From contig JAVJRG010000012.1 of the NCBI GenBank assembly GCA_040218535.1, positions 1,426,001 through 1,490,000 of the forward strand: DNA of 64,000 nt. The letters run 5' to 3'. The stretch is from Lacipirellulaceae bacterium (lineage in GTDB: Bacteria > Planctomycetota > Planctomycetia > Pirellulales > Lacipirellulaceae). The notes below the pieces were generated by a model. That model was not told the DNA's origin and did not search any database. It was given only the letters and a program-made list of their open reading frames with translations. Shown here piece by piece: positions 46,701-55,916 of this stretch (positions are counted from its first letter, which is position 1; the number at the start of each line of letters is the position of its first letter). Position numbers and translations under genes: made by a program.

Positions 46701-46730
46701 AATACAAAAGAGTTCATCTTTCTCCCATGA
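43704..46730 (+). CDS. PSD1 and planctomycete cytochrome C domain protein (DUF1549/DUF1553)
   Basis: 1008 aa from the ATG at 43704; an upstream TTG is possible. A signal-like segment (SKLAIVAVAFSFSAVTVRAN) precedes a planctomycete cytochrome c domain with one heme motif (HCYSCHS) and YEMPPSGKLPESDIQTLEQWV. DUF1549 follows (EIDQFILSRLESEGLTP; RRLYFDLIGLPPTPEQAEKF) with a second CxxCH (SCARCHDHKFD), then a carbohydrate-binding-like middle and DUF1553 (RVIANRVWHYLMGRGIVPTT). These proteins are thought to act in the periplasm on polysaccharide degradation or electron transfer; function is unproven. Its stop overlaps the start of the DUF1501 gene (ATGA). Confidence 0.93.
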   Translation: MRPVPPEFARRCAHVGAFVGSKLAIVAVAFSFSAVTVRANDALEFFEKKVRPILAEHCYSCHSVNAEKLQAGLLVDSRASLLTGGDSGASIVPGNADESLLIEAVRYETYEMPPSGKLPESDIQTLEQWVNMGAPWPEEDAPTASALKPEFDLQKRRSEHWCWQPVRKPSGPEVEQQDWPRKEIDQFILSRLESEGLTPAVDAKRSALLRRLYFDLIGLPPTPEQAEKFLNDRSPQAVERLVDELLASPHFGERWGRHWLDLVRYAESRGHEFDHDAPNAFQYRDYIIRALNADVPYDQLVHEHIAGDLLGEPRLHPEKGFNESILGTGFWFLGEWVHSPVDIRKDETDRFDNMIDVMSKTFLGVTVSCARCHDHKFDAISSEDYYALSGFLQSSDYRQVRFESHEQNGKVAAKLEELDARYKSLIAKKLASAGLTLPVAEPLSGEAVETVVVDYSNLASEEYRQDDYIFGKQPRRLGDAYLADLEDRPAIQFAMSDAAVSDSFWNGLVSHSGKALSHLGRLVLPQSGRTLRTPTFRLTDGQITCRVKGSGHVFACVDSHRMINGPLHGETIKKISKGSRWVDLDLSRYVGHRLHLEFTPEKDSTLEVMLVIQGATQAVRQQLNAREEIIRRLMKRYSEAARQHLAKEAEEIAHIWAAERAKLQSQVMQRSHLAMTMADGTGEDDHLLIRGNSSKPGNLVPRRFLTAISGGQPLSIGTGSGRLELAKQITDPENPLTTRVIANRVWHYLMGRGIVPTTDDFGVLGQKPTHPELLDHLATKFVEQDQSIKQLIRYIVLSRTYQMSSHIQPDAVAADPKNLTWHHRPPKRLEGEVIRDALLAISGRLDTKQFGEPVPVHLTSFMGGRGRPKKSGPRDGAGRRSIYLAVRRNFLSPTMLAFDTPAPFSTMGRRNVSNVPAQALILMNNPLVVELSGQWAKRALRTHPTLEGRIDGMYQAAFARLPTEREQQIAREYLQSQAVEHDANLDSQEIWADFAHALVNTKEFIFLP

Positions 46731-48211
46731 CAGTGCACTTACAGAACATGTCCAACCGCTTTCCTTGCCAACGCTACCAACCCGCGCCCCAACTCGACGG
46801 AATGTCGCGTCGTCAGATGTTGCGCCGCTGCGGCAGCGGGTTTGGAGCCGTAGCGCTGGCGGCGTTGCAATGCGATCAAGCATTCAGCAGCGCCTCAGCG
46901 ACATCGGTGAAGCAAGGGACGGCTGGGCATGGTCCCCATCATCCGGTTCGGGCGAAGAACGTCATCTTTCTGTACATGGATGGCGGACCATCTCAGATCG
47001 ATACCTTCGACCCCAAGCCGTTGTTGGCCAAGTACGATGGGCAAGATCCCGGAGCGTTGTTCGACGTAAAGCCGACGCAATTCAACAACAATGGCAACGT
47101 GCTGGCGAGCCCTTGGAAGTTCAAGCAATACGGCGAGTCGGGCATCCCTGTCAGCGACCTTTTCCCCCATGTTGCCACCTGTGCTGATGAACTTGCGGTG
47201 GTCCGCTCGATGGTTTCAGAGTTTCCTGAGCACACATTTGCGAACTACTTTCTCCATACTGGGAGCGGATTGCAGGGTCGGCCCAGCATGGGGGCTTGGG
47301 TGAACTACGGCCTCGGAAGCGAGTGCCAAGACCTCCCGGGTTTTGTCGTCATCAATGGCGGCCTGATTCCCCCGGGTGGCGTGGACTGTTTTGGAAGTGG
47401 TTTTCTCCCGGCGAGCTATCAGGGCTCGGTCTTCAAGCCAACAGGCACGGGAGTCGCCAACGTCCAGCGAACCGAACCATCAGACTTGAGGCAGCGTGAC
47501 AAGCTCTCCCTAGTCAGCAGCTTAGACAACTTGGTAGCGGAGCAATTTGGCCAGCACGACAGTCTCGAGTCAGCCATCCGCAACTACGAGCTTGCCTGCT
47601 CGATGCAAATAGCCGTTCCCGAGATCATGTCGATCAGTGACGAGCCAGCACACATCCGACGGATGTACGGCCTGGACTCGAAGTACGAGCATACGAAAAC
47701 GTACGGTGCGCAGTGTCTTCTAGCCCGTCGAATGATCGAACGAGGCGTTCGCTTTATCGAGCTCACCTGTCCCAACACCGGCGGGGATCGCTGGGACCAA
47801 CACAGTGACTTGAAGAAGGGGCATGAGAACAACGCGCTGGCTGTTGACCAGCCGATCGCAGCCCTGTTGAAAGACCTTCGGCAGCGAGGCCTGCTTGATG
47901 AAACACTCGTCGTCTGGGCGGGCGAATTCGGCAGGACACCCTTCGCCCAAGGGAAGAACGGACGCGACCACAACCAGTACGGCTTTACCGTCTGGATGGC
48001 TGGGGGCGGAGTGAAGCCAGGAACGATCTACGGCGCTACCGACGAGTGGGGCTACAAGGCCATCGAGAACCGTCTTGAGATCCACGACCTTCATGCCACG
48101 ATGTTGCACTTGATGGGCGTCGATCATACACGCTCGACCTTCCGCTTCGGCGGTCGCGACATGCGTTTGACGGATGTGAAGGGCCACGTCGTCCACCCGC
48201 TGATTGCTTAA
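46727..48211 (+). CDS. DUF1501 domain protein, Tat-exported
   Basis: 494 aa. The twin-arginine signal MSRRQMLRRCGSGFGAVALAAL suggests folded export. The body shows alkaline-phosphatase-like fold features: NVIFLYMDGGPSQIDTFDPKP, MGAWVNYGLGSE, ARRMIERGVRFIELT, VVWAGEFGRTPFAQGKNGRDHNQYGF and HDLHATMLHLMGVDHTRSTFRFGGRDMRLTDV. The start codon overlaps the DUF1549/DUF1553 gene stop (ATGA), indicating translational coupling; this two-gene operon is a hallmark of planctomycetes. An alternative start is ATG 46748. A family C palindrome follows. Confidence 0.92.
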   Translation: MTVHLQNMSNRFPCQRYQPAPQLDGMSRRQMLRRCGSGFGAVALAALQCDQAFSSASATSVKQGTAGHGPHHPVRAKNVIFLYMDGGPSQIDTFDPKPLLAKYDGQDPGALFDVKPTQFNNNGNVLASPWKFKQYGESGIPVSDLFPHVATCADELAVVRSMVSEFPEHTFANYFLHTGSGLQGRPSMGAWVNYGLGSECQDLPGFVVINGGLIPPGGVDCFGSGFLPASYQGSVFKPTGTGVANVQRTEPSDLRQRDKLSLVSSLDNLVAEQFGQHDSLESAIRNYELACSMQIAVPEIMSISDEPAHIRRMYGLDSKYEHTKTYGAQCLLARRMIERGVRFIELTCPNTGGDRWDQHSDLKKGHENNALAVDQPIAALLKDLRQRGLLDETLVVWAGEFGRTPFAQGKNGRDHNQYGFTVWMAGGGVKPGTIYGATDEWGYKAIENRLEIHDLHATMLHLMGVDHTRSTFRFGGRDMRLTDVKGHVVHPLIA

Positions 48212-48241
48212 TACTTTGTTTCAAAAATGGTTTTCTGTTAA

Positions 48242-48318
48242 GGGTGGCTGGGGACGAGTGGAGCGAGCCCCCAGTTTTTTAGGCACTGGGGGCAGCCTCC
48301 AGCTGTCCCCAGCCACCC
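48242..48318. repeat. intergenic palindrome, family C, copy 2
   Basis: GGGTGGCTGGGGAC (48242-48255) pairs perfectly with 48305-48318, with internal CCCCCAG/CTGGGGG arms. Same design as 21053-21119; placed between convergent genes. Confidence 0.88.
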
Positions 48319-48345
48319 TCACTCTCTATCTCACATCACTCCCAG

Positions 48346-49137
48346 TTAGTTCCCCTTGCGGCAAACGACAATCCAGCCATTCGTCCGCAGTGTTCCCAAC
48401 AGCCAGGGCCATTTCAGCGTATGGCGTCGCGTGGCGTCGAGCGGTACACAGCGTTCGATCTCAAACCCAGCGACGCGTAGGTCTCGGGCTAACTCTCTCC
48501 AGCGGAACACGTGGAGGAACATGCTGGGCAGTCCGCGATAGGGGAACCACTTATCACCTAACTCAAGTTCCTTTTGGAATGGAGCCGTCACTAGGTTCTT
48601 TAGCAACCACCAAGGTCCGCCGGGGTCGCGGAGGTTGTACCAATAGTTGTGGACATGCAGTACGAAACGCCCGTCGGGCTTTAATATGCGACGAGCATGA
48701 GAAAGGAATTGCCGACGGCTGTTGCGACCGCGAATCATTCCTAAGGTGCTGAACATGCACATCGCGTTGTCGACCGATTCGTCGGCGAGGCAATCAAGCT
48801 CGACGAGATTTGCTTGGAGGCAATCGATCCGAAGGTCTCCCTGTTGACTCTTCGCACGAACTTCTGCGAGCATCGGCAGTGAGAGATCCACGGCGAGTCC
48901 ACGATGCCCTGCTTCTATCAGCGGGATGAGCGCCCGCCCTGTGCCGCAACCCAGGTCGGCCACTAGGCTTGGTCCTTGGAACGATTCTCTGAGGATTTGG
49001 CCATCAAAGTCGAACAGTGTATTGTGGGAGAAGTAGTGGTCGTACTCGGTGGCGATTGACTCGCTGTGGACGTAGTCCCAAGTTCCTCGCGAGACGCCGG
49101 GTGGGAGCTTCCAGGTGGGTTTTTCTCGGGAGTTCAC
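48346..49137 (-). CDS. class I SAM-dependent methyltransferase
   Basis: 263 aa. SAM-binding motif I is VADLGCGTGRAL, followed by an acidic loop GLAVDLSLPML, DCLQANLVEL and motif IV DNAMCMFSTLGMI. ARRILKPDGRFVLHVHNYW is the typical post-motif region. The substrate is unknown. The start is GTG at 49137. It is divergent from gap, with a family H palindrome between. Confidence 0.87.
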   Translation of the reverse strand: MNSREKPTWKLPPGVSRGTWDYVHSESIATEYDHYFSHNTLFDFDGQILRESFQGPSLVADLGCGTGRALIPLIEAGHRGLAVDLSLPMLAEVRAKSQQGDLRIDCLQANLVELDCLADESVDNAMCMFSTLGMIRGRNSRRQFLSHARRILKPDGRFVLHVHNYWYNLRDPGGPWWLLKNLVTAPFQKELELGDKWFPYRGLPSMFLHVFRWRELARDLRVAGFEIERCVPLDATRRHTLKWPWLLGTLRTNGWIVVCRKGN

Positions 49138-49145
49138 GCTGTTTT

Positions 49146-49181
49146 CCGCTCGCGGCTTAGCCGGGGCTAAGCTGCGAGCGG
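49146..49181. repeat. intergenic palindrome, family H
   Basis: CCGCTCGCGGCTTAGCC (49146-49162) pairs with GGCTAAGCTGCGAGCGG (49165-49181) with one G-T mismatch. It lies in the divergent methyltransferase/gap promoter region. Confidence 0.85.
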
Positions 49182-49358
49182 CCCCTAGTTGGTGTCACAG
49201 AATGGGGCTATAATCGCCGATTCGGTTTTAGCCCGCTAGCGGCGGCAGGGGCGATCGAATCCTGTTGCCGACGCCAACCTCACCGGTTGGCAATACCTAC
49301 CCGAGCTCGGTTCTTCCGGGCAGCTTTCCCCAGGAAAGCGTCGCAAACCAACATCTAA

Positions 49359-50390
<1,032 letters not shown>

Positions 50391-50414
50391 GAACAAGCGA
50401 TTCAGTAACAACAG

Positions 50415-50452
50415 AAAGGCCGCGCTCTCGTAGTGAGAACGCGGCCTTTTTT
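50415..50452 (+). terminator. rho-independent terminator of gap
   Basis: AAAGGCCGCG (50415-50424) pairs with CGCGGCCTTT (50440-50449), with an inner CTC/GAG stem, followed by TTT. It separates gap from the convergent ferritin gene. Confidence 0.9.
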
Positions 50453-50491
50453 ATTGGTTCAACGCAGTGGAATCAACGTGGCTCAATTCGC

Positions 50492-51004
50492 CTAGCCTTC
50501 GTCGCCTCCGCCTTCGCCGGAACGTTCGCCCATTTCTCGATCAATGTCGATGAGCGAGGCCGGATCGTCTTTCACGAGCTTTAATTTGTGAAGAACTTCG
50601 CGGGTGGTTTTCTCTTCTTCGACTTGCTCAGTAATGAACCATTCCATCTCGACAAGAGCGGCAAATGCTTTCTCTTTGAAAGCCAGTTCGTACAGCGCGT
50701 CGATCTGTGCGGTCACTTTTTCTTCTTGGGCGAGAGCATTCTCGAAAACATCGACAATGGATTCGTAGTTGTGCTCTGGAGCCTCGATGGGGTAGAGCTG
50801 GACTCGCCCGTTTCGCATGCGGAGGAAATCATAAAGCCGCATGGCATGGGCGTTCTCTTCCTGGCTTTGCAAGCGGAGCCAATGGCCGCATCCAACGAAT
50901 TGCTCATACTCGCACCAGGCAGCCATCGAAAGGTAGCTGTAGGAGGAGAAGAGCTCGTTGTTAATCTGCTTGTTGATCGCTTCTTGAACGACAGGGCTGA
51001 GCAT
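50492..51004 (-). CDS. ferritin, non-heme (FtnA-type)
   Basis: 170 aa. Four-helix iron-storage protein. The ferroxidase residues Glu17, Glu50, His53, Glu94, Gln127 and Glu130 are all in place (QEENAHAM for the E/H pair, TEQVEEE for the last two). The C-terminal tail is Gly/Glu-rich and slightly longer than in E. coli FtnA. It is convergent with gap. No Fur box was recognised upstream. Confidence 0.94.
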   Translation of the reverse strand: MLSPVVQEAINKQINNELFSSYSYLSMAAWCEYEQFVGCGHWLRLQSQEENAHAMRLYDFLRMRNGRVQLYPIEAPEHNYESIVDVFENALAQEEKVTAQIDALYELAFKEKAFAALVEMEWFITEQVEEEKTTREVLHKLKLVKDDPASLIDIDREMGERSGEGGGDEG

Positions 51005-51190
51005 ATCGATTGTCTCTGAAGGGGTATTGCGGTGGAAAGGTTTTACTCAACTGCATAAGTACCGCATCAAGAGCGTAAAGTCCACGGTGACTTGCACGAG
51101 TTTGAGAAAAAGAATCGGACCGCGGTCCACTGACGAATTCGAGCCTCAATCTCAATAGAGGAGAAGCCGCTTTAATGCTATTATTTGAGT

Positions 51191-54100
51191 GTGAAGAAAG
51201 CCACCAACAACGCGACGGCCTCCACTGCGAAGCCAAAAGTAATTTTGCTTACCCTGGTATTTTTGCTCGTGGTGGCAGCGATCGCTGCTGTGCCGATTCT
51301 TAACAGAATGAATCGGCAGCAGGCGATGCGGCAAATGAAGGAAGATCTGAATAGCAAGCTAGATGCTGTCGGCAGTTCGCAGCGCGAGAGCGAGTCGACG
51401 GTGCGGGGTATCGTTAGTTCGGAAGAGCTTATCCTCGAACTGACACCGAAGATCCGTCCGCTAGCAAGAAGCTTGTTTAACTTGCAACTGCCGGATGACT
51501 CGGCAGACGCGCTCTTCTCAGATCAGGTAGAAATCGTCGGCCGCCTGGAGAGTCCTGCAAAGGACAAGGCTCTGCCGAACGGACTTGTGACGCGAACTTG
51601 GAACCTTAGTACTGACAAAGAACGTTCCTCACGCGAAAACTTGACGCTTTGGAACAGACTTTTTGAGAGGGCGAAGTATCTGGAAAACGGCAAGTTCTAT
51701 TTCATCAAAGGGGCGTTCGCCGAGGGAAAGCCAGATGAGTTTCATGCGGTGGTCGGCTCTTCAGGGTTGGTGCAATACCGTGACGATCGCAGATCTTCTT
51801 GGAGTGCGAAACTGAAACTGATCTGGACACGCAACGATTCACTAAAAGAAGAATCGCGTTGGCAGATCAGTTCCTGGAAAACCGATTCGTTCAAGACGAT
51901 CGAATCAGAGAGTCCCTTGTTTGCCGATGTGCTGAGCCCTGCATTGCCGGAGGATTCAAGTTACGAGCGAGCGACGTTCTCGCAGCACGAGAAGATGACG
52001 TCGGACCTGCTGCAAGGGAAGCAAATCGATCGCTCTGAGGGTGACAATTATCCGTTCTTTTTCGCGGAAGTGACGCTCGAACATCCTGGTGTCGCTGTGG
52101 TGGATATCGACCAAGATGGTTTGGACGACGCGTTCATCGCCATGCAACACGGGCAGAATCTGCTGTTTCGGAATCGGGGCGACGGAACCTTCGAAGAGGT
52201 CGCAGCCGAGTATGGACTGGATGCTACCGGGAATTCGTCCTCCGCAATCTTCGCTGACTTCGATAATGATGGTGACCCCGATTTATTCTTGGGACGCCCG
52301 CGTCATCGTGGGCAATACTACGTGAATGATCAGGGCTCGTTCGTTGAGGGTTCCAGCGAGCTCATTGCCACGGATCTTCCCTACATGATCTCTTCGATTT
52401 CCGCCGCCGATTACAACGGCGACGGACTGCTGGACGTCTATCTCTCGACATATAGTCCGCTGGAGAACATGCACCAGTTCATGAAGAGCGGTTTGCCGAT
52501 CTGGGCCAAGCAATATCTCTCAGGTTCTGAAATCGAAGAATTCAAGCGGCGAATCAGCAAGACTCATCTCTATTTGGGTCGCCCCGGGCCTCCGAACATG
52601 TTGCTCACGAATGTTGGGGACGGAAAGTTCGAGTTGGCCAAGGAAAACGACCAGATACAGCTTTGGCGGAAGTCGTTTCAGGCGACTTGGTCGGATTTCG
52701 ACTCCGACGGTGATCCTGACCTCTACGTCTCAAACGACTACGGCCCGGACAACTTCCTCCGAAATGATGGGAGCAAAGGCTTCACCGACATCACCCAGGA
52801 AGCCGGTCTCGACGCGATGGGTTTCGGGATGGGAGTGTCGTGGGGTGATTACGACAATAATGGGCAGTTTGACCTTTACGTTTCCAATATGTTTAGCAAG
52901 GCAGGACAACGCATCACTAGTCGCGTCGATGGAATCGACTCAAGGTTTCGCGACATGGCTGCGGGTAATTTTCTCTATCGGTACGAGGATCAGAAGTTTA
53001 AGCGAGTCTCTGGGCCAGAGAAAACCGACTTGCAGGTTGAAAAAGCCGGATGGTCTTGGGGAGGGCAGTTCCTCGACTTCAATAACGATGGCTACCAAGA
53101 TATCTACGCGGCTAGCGGATTCTATACCGCGCCCGCCGATATTGCCGTCGACATGGATTTGTGAAGTAACTTCTGGCGCACGGTCGTGCGTTCCGACGAG
53201 AAGCTAGATCGTTCCCTACGACGATCGAAAGACTGGGTGCGCGATCCCGAGACAGGACGCACAGACGCGAAGGTCCTCCGGTTTTCCTTGCCAGATCAAG
53301 AACGCGTGAGAATGTCGCTAAGCGGCAAGGAACGCAATCATCTCTTTCTGAATGAAGGTGGCAGTTCCTTTTCGGACATTTCTGGCATATCAGGCGTGGA
53401 TTCCATCAACGATGGCCGATCGTTTGCCGTGTGGGATTTTGATCGTGATGGTTGGCAGGATATCTTGCTGGCGAATACGAATACCCCCATTTTGCATTTA
53501 TATCGTAACCTCCTCGGTTCGAGGGAAAGTGACGGCGCGCAAGGCGGCCATGTCGTCGCCGTGCGATTCGTCGGAGGTAACCAGTCTGCTCGTCCTAGTG
53601 AGGAATTCAGTTGTCGCGATGGCTACGGGGTGAGAATCGTCGTTGAATTGCCAGACAAGACGCTGACGAGAGAGCACCGATGTGGCGAGGGGTTTGCAGC
53701 ACAGAACTCAAACATCATGTTCATTGGGATTGGACAGTATGATTCCGTTAAAGGCATTGAGTTGAAGTGGCCGAGTGGAGTAATCCAGAAAGTTGGCCAA
53801 GTCGCTGCCGGGGAACTGATTACCGTTTACGAGAACAAGGCCGAAACGAAGGACGCGTCAGGGATCGAACGAAGCCGCTACTTGATTGGTAGCAGCGATG
53901 TCCTGCTCGCGGAGACAGGTTCTCGAAAATACAAAGGCTTAGAGTTCTCTCAAGAAGAGTCGCCAGCATCACAACTTTGCATGTACACCTCAATGGCGAC
54001 CTGGTGCGTTGCTTGCCGTACCCACATGCCCGAGCTAGCCGCTTTACGTTCTCGTTTTGACGACGAGCAGCTCAAGATGGTCGGTGTTCCGATTGATGAA

Positions 54101-54331
54101 GAAGATGACAAGCAAAAGCTCGATCGATTCATCGCAGATACGAAACCAGCTTATGAGCTAACTGCCGATTGGGAAGTTGCATCGCGGAAGAAGTTCCAGG
54201 CCATCGTCAACAGATATCTTGGCAAAGATGTCATTCCTGCGACCATTATCACCACAGGGGATGGCCAAGTTGTGGAGGTGATCGGGGGTACCCCAACGGT
54301 ATCCGACATTGCCCGCCAGCTTTCCGACTGA
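51191..54331 (+). CDS. candidate selenoprotein: FG-GAP/VCBS + ASPIC-UnbV + thioredoxin protein with in-frame TGA
   Basis: I read 51191-54331 as one gene of about 1046 residues interrupted by a single in-frame TGA at 53162-53164 (codon 658). Before it: an N-terminal membrane anchor (LLTLVFLLVVAAIAAVPI) and FG-GAP calcium-binding repeats such as DIDQDGLDDAFIA, DFDNDGDPDLFLG, DYNGDGLLDVYLS and DFDSDGDPDLYVSND. After it, in the same frame: SNFWRTVVRSDEK, another FG-GAP repeat, an ASPIC/UnbV domain and a thioredoxin domain with WCVACR (Cys939, Cys942). No ribosome binding site precedes the next in-frame GTG (53186), so independent translation of the second half is unlikely. A SECIS-like hairpin follows the TGA. 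A standard caller would split it at 53164. A TTG start at 51185 is possible. Alternatives are pseudogene or sequencing error. Confidence 0.7.
53162..53194 (+). promoter_or_regulatory. candidate bacterial SECIS element after in-frame TGA
   Basis: TGA (53162-53164) is followed after 10 nt by GG (53175-53176), the stem CGCAC (53177-53181), apical loop GGTC (53182-53185), the complementary stem GTGCG (53186-53190), TT bulge and CC (53193-53194). The first loop base is 17 nt after the TGA. Known bacterial SECIS elements have a G at the first loop positions and an apical loop about 16-37 nt after the UGA; the E. coli fdhF loop is also GGUC. The match is by inspection and no folding was computed. 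Confidence 0.6.
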
Positions 54332-54364
54332 CGGGGCTGGTCCGCTGCCTGGCCAAGCTCTTTC

Positions 54365-54402
54365 AAAAAAAACAGGGAGTCGCGCTTTCGCGCGACTCCC
54401 TG
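54365..54402 (-). terminator. rho-independent terminator of tRNA-Leu
   Basis: On the minus strand CAGGGAGTCGCG pairs with CGCGACTCCCTG (54373-54384 and 54391-54402 on the plus strand), followed by eight T. It lies 13 nt beyond the tRNA 3' end. Confidence 0.9.
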
Positions 54403-54414
54403 CTGCAATATCAG

Positions 54415-54498
54415 TGGGCCCGACTGGAGTCGAACCAGCACGCCCTTGCGGGCACATGCCCCTCAAGCATGCGCGTCTGCCAATTCCGCCACGAGCCC
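54415..54498 (-). tRNA. tRNA-Leu (anticodon GAG)
   Basis: 84 nt on the minus strand. Acceptor stem GGGCTCG pairs with CGGGCCC, with one G-U pair, followed by discriminator A. The anticodon stem CATGC/GCATG holds loop TTGAGGG (anticodon GAG). A long variable arm (GCCC..GGGC) and T loop GGTTCGACTCC are present, as in class II tRNAs. The 3' CCA is not encoded. A terminator follows. Confidence 0.93.
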
Positions 54499-54612
54499 AA
54501 CTGTACCTCCAGCACGGCTGAGGATAACGCCGTGCGAGTGAACTTAAGAGTCTACTCAGGTAAGGCTGGTCGTCAAGGCAGAGCCCGGCAATTAGCCTGC
54601 GGGCTAGGTTGG

Positions 54613-55773
54613 TTATTCCCGAAGCGACTCGTAATTCTTGAAGGGCGACTTCGACGGCTTGTCGCTCTTGTACTTGTGAGCAGTCATCCAGGTGAACGCT
54701 TTCTGCTCGCTACTTCCCGGGTCGGGCTCAGCAACAGCAACGCCGTCGGCCTCGACGTAGGCAGTCCGTACGAGGCGGACTTTTTCATTCGCGGGAGGAG
54801 CTAAATTGTAACCAACGCCGTGGGTCATTTTCAGCCAACTGTTTTCGCGAAAGCCGGTTCGCAGCCTCTTTTGGGCGGCAGCGAGGAGTTGCTTTTTCTG
54901 AGCGTCCGTAAGGCTGTCATCGTCTCCAATTTGTTTGACCAGCTTTTGCGTTTCGGAAAGATCAAAACTCACCCAACCATAAGGCGGCAGGTAGGCTTCC
55001 AGTTTGCAGTGCGAGGGAGAATTCTTCGGGAACAGGGCCAATCCATAAGTCACTCGCGTTGGGTATCCGAGTGAACGTCCCATCGTTGCGCATAGTCCGT
55101 GATAGTCGCTGCAATGACCACGACGCTTTGAGAAGGCATGATCGACGTCAGCGGTCAGCGAAGCGTTAACATGGTCGTATTCGAGCGTGTCGTTAACCCA
55201 CTTCATCGCCGCGAACAGGTCTGGCTTGGCCTGGGAAGACTTCGAACCAAGATCGGAAATCAACTGATCGTAGCCCGTTTGATCCTTCACTGCTTCGGGG
55301 TCGAGATAGTTCTTGAACGCAGCAGGCCACTTTTGAATCGTCTGGACTTTTTCGGGATCGAGCTGCCAGTGAGCGTTTGAAACTCTCGCGGCAAAATGGT
55401 GTCGAATAATCTGCGCGCCTTTCGGTTCGTGGAACTCAAAGTAAGCGAACTTGTTGCCGTAGGTTGGCTCGGCTGCGATCTTTGGTTCAACCTGCATAGG
55501 GCGCGTTGAGAAATGGCTTTCGCCGACTTGCTGAACACCGTCGCTTTGGGCAATCGGCAGCCAGACCTTCAGCACCTTGCAGTGATAGGGCGGGGTCACG
55601 ATGACCGAAAAGTCGATCTCATGCTCAATTGGCTCACTTAACGTTGCTGTCGTGGTTTCCGTTGGCGAAAAAGCCTCCCATCGCGACTCTTGGTGCACCT
55701 GATTAGCTGCCGAAGCTCGCACTGAGGTAAGTGCGAAAAGGATCAATGGCAGAATAGCGAAACGATAACGCAT
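54613..55773 (-). CDS. secreted transglutaminase-like protein
   Basis: 386 aa from the ATG at 55773. Signal peptide (RYRFAILPLILFALTSVRASAA). The transglutaminase-like core shows KRRGHCSDYHGLCATMGRSLGYPTR with the catalytic Cys, and then SHCKLEAYLPPYGWVSFDLS with the His and Asp partners. Such proteins are usually peptidases or transglutaminases in the periplasm; the substrate is unknown. The final segment ends KSDKPSKSPFKNYESLRE. Confidence 0.85.
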   Translation of the reverse strand: MRYRFAILPLILFALTSVRASAANQVHQESRWEAFSPTETTTATLSEPIEHEIDFSVIVTPPYHCKVLKVWLPIAQSDGVQQVGESHFSTRPMQVEPKIAAEPTYGNKFAYFEFHEPKGAQIIRHHFAARVSNAHWQLDPEKVQTIQKWPAAFKNYLDPEAVKDQTGYDQLISDLGSKSSQAKPDLFAAMKWVNDTLEYDHVNASLTADVDHAFSKRRGHCSDYHGLCATMGRSLGYPTRVTYGLALFPKNSPSHCKLEAYLPPYGWVSFDLSETQKLVKQIGDDDSLTDAQKKQLLAAAQKRLRTGFRENSWLKMTHGVGYNLAPPANEKVRLVRTAYVEADGVAVAEPDPGSSEQKAFTWMTAHKYKSDKPSKSPFKNYESLRE

Positions 55774-55916
55774 CAATTTTCTCAGAAAGATTGCGGTTGG
55801 CGGGCTGATGTTCAGGCATTATCTACCTGCGCAACCGAACCGACTGTTAGCTGCTTCACGCGAAGGCTAGCCCGCTTGGTTGGGCTCTTGAAGCGAGCGT
55901 CTGCCTGCTTGCCAGG

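Noticed and set aside
53165-54331. Second half of the FG-GAP gene as an independent gene
   Set aside because: Same frame as the first half with only one TGA between, no ribosome binding site, and it starts in the middle of a repeat domain.
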